A stretch of 64,000 nucleotides of DNA from Apostichopus japonicus (lineage: Eukaryota; Echinodermata; Holothuroidea; Aspidochirotida; Stichopodidae): assembly GCF_037975245.1 (NCBI RefSeq), contig NC_092571.1, forward strand, positions 8,780,501-8,844,500, written 5' to 3'. This document shows positions 62,881-64,000 of this stretch, in pieces (position 1 is the first letter of the stretch; each line of letters starts with the position of its first letter). The notes under the pieces are model-generated. The model searched no databases. It saw nothing but the letters and a program-made list of their open reading frames with translations, and was not told the origin of the DNA. Position numbers and translations under genes: made by a program.

Positions 62881-64000
62881 CAAACATACATCAAACAAAC
62901 AACGTACAAAAATACAAGCAATGCTGGTGGTAAAAGACTGGCTGGTGTGGTTGTTGGTTTGTTTGGTGGTTGTAACATGGTAGAATGCCAAGACAGTTGC
63001 AGTGGATGCTGGCTAGGGAAAGACTGCAATAGAAAAACACAGAAAAGAGTAATCAAACTGTCTTTTCAAATGACAACAATATCTAATTTAAAATTTTCTA
63101 GAAAACAAAGCATATACAACATCCAAATCATTTGTTAATGTTGGAAGATGTTTAATAAATTTATTATAGAAACAATCTAAATGATAATACATAAAAGAAC
63201 AAGGCAGGTGAGTTGGTTCAGGGAGTTGTTATGGAACCATAACAACTCCCTGGTTGGTTTGTTGTTGGTGGCTGCAGGATTCTTTTTTGGATGTTAGTTG
63301 CTGGAGAAAACCTGCAAATTTTGCAAAACGTATCAAGTACTAGAAAGTTTGATGAAATGTCATATCAAATGATGTAATAGTATAAAATATAAAACAATAA
63401 GAGAGATATCTGAATGACTCAAGGTATTCATTGTCACGAAACGTACATTCTAGTACATTAACATCATATGATTGTTGTAAAGGTACAGCAATTTAGAAAA
63501 GGATTTTGGCATATTTCTCATAAACTTAGCTATAAAGGTGTGCAAAGCACTATCCAACTGACATTGCTTGAGATCAGCTCTACATTACCCGCACTATCTG
63601 AATTGTTGCATCTGCCAAAGTATCCCCAACAAGATGGCTCATGAATATTAAGAATAAGAGATACGTTTGCATTTGCTTGTTTTTAAAAGTGTTGTAGTCT
63701 AGCTGGGTACATCTCATCCCAGCCAGAGAAATGGCATCTACCTTAGGACTAACTTAGGAACCATTCAAGTTAGGGACTAGCCCATGTACAGTTGCCTTTT
63801 AGCGCTAATACTACTAGTACTTCTTGAGCTAGTAGTAGTAGTGTGTTATGAGTATAGGCTAGCAACACCTTTCTTAGGCAAGCCAAGACCTAGGCCAAGT
63901 TGACATGAAAAAAATCTCTCACAATAATAAAGTTGGTGTGATTACTATCAGAAATGTTTAAAAGGATAATTTCTAACCAATATGGGGATTTTTCAAGCCA
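62881..64000. other. AT-rich single-copy flank; no supported gene
   Basis: The array fades out and the rest shows no tandem order. A frame at 62,839-63,138 contains GGCNMVECQDSCSGCWLGKD, a small cysteine-rich stretch, but its first third is array sequence and no family is recognised, so it is not called. Segments at 62,935-63,035 and 63,245-63,320 share loosely similar strings (TTGGTTTGTT, GGTGG, GATG, TAGTTGCTGG / TGGCTAGGG), perhaps an old duplication. A 9-bp stem (TACTACTAG at 63809-63817, CTAGTAGTA at 63829-63837) is also present. Confidence 0.55.
63212..63259. repeat. 34-bp perfect palindrome flanked by 7-bp direct repeats
   Basis: CAGGGAGTTGTTATGG (63219-63234), an AA spacer, then CCATAACAACTCCCTG (63237-63252) form a 16-bp perfect stem. 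GTTGGTT lies immediately on each side (63212-63218 and 63253-63259). The arrangement looks like a very small foldback insertion with a 7-bp duplicated target, or a replication-slippage product. There is no T-run after the stem and no gene next to it, so a terminator role has no support. Confidence 0.85.

Noticed and set aside
62839-63138. Possible cysteine-rich small protein on the plus strand, and a hydrophobic frame on the minus strand (62,862-63,056)
   Set aside because: The N-terminal part of the plus frame and the C-terminal part of the minus frame are satellite sequence. The frames overlap each other and neither is recognised.
63801-63850. CTAGTAGTAGTAG-rich hairpin as an RNA element
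   Set aside because: The stem is only 9 bp with an 11-nt loop in AT-rich DNA, and there is no conserved context.

Overview
The window looks like eukaryotic, probably marine-invertebrate, non-coding DNA. There are no bacterial-style operons, long single-copy reading frames or RNA genes. About 59 of the 64 kb belongs to two unrelated, hierarchically organised tandem (satellite) arrays. The only convincing protein-coding trace is a decayed member of a multi-copy family that I associate with invertebrate genomes (acidic PIN-like motif plus a C-terminal cysteine-rich CXC-type motif). Assigning it to an animal is an inference from that family and from the satellite architecture; I cannot name the species.

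Layout. (1) 1-11,732: array 1, CpG-containing and of balanced composition, built from roughly 240-250 bp subunits. It has two regimes: a 1,499-bp higher-order repeat (HOR) to about 4,490, then a ~719-bp HOR with 474-486 bp deletion derivatives to about 10,660. A disordered tail follows and ends in an inverted partial monomer that forms a hairpin. (2) 11,733-12,891: AT-rich spacer with a G17 tract and no supported gene. (3) 12,892-15,097: a palindromic element. Inverted arms of about 0.5 kb flank a broken gene on the + strand, and a second antisense piece of the same gene lies in the left inner arm. (4) 15,098-15,218: short AT-rich spacer. (5) 15,219-62,880: array 2, about 47.6 kb, alternating GT-rich and CA-rich DNA. 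Five monomer types (here named A-E, 221-335 bp) form a basic ~1,535-1,580 bp HOR. About 30 A-type monomers can be counted. HOR copies vary by gain, loss or hybridisation of monomers, and in the right half they are grouped into a third level, a 5,104-bp super-repeat. (6) 62,881-64,000: AT-rich single-copy flank with a 34-bp palindrome and no supported gene.

No genes cooperate here. The biological content is the record of satellite evolution (unequal exchange, hybrid monomers, block duplication, edge divergence) and the structure of the palindromic element. Long open frames inside the arrays come from the stop-poor, repeated composition and are not annotated as genes. All repeat boundaries and identities were judged by eye from marker positions; no alignment was run.
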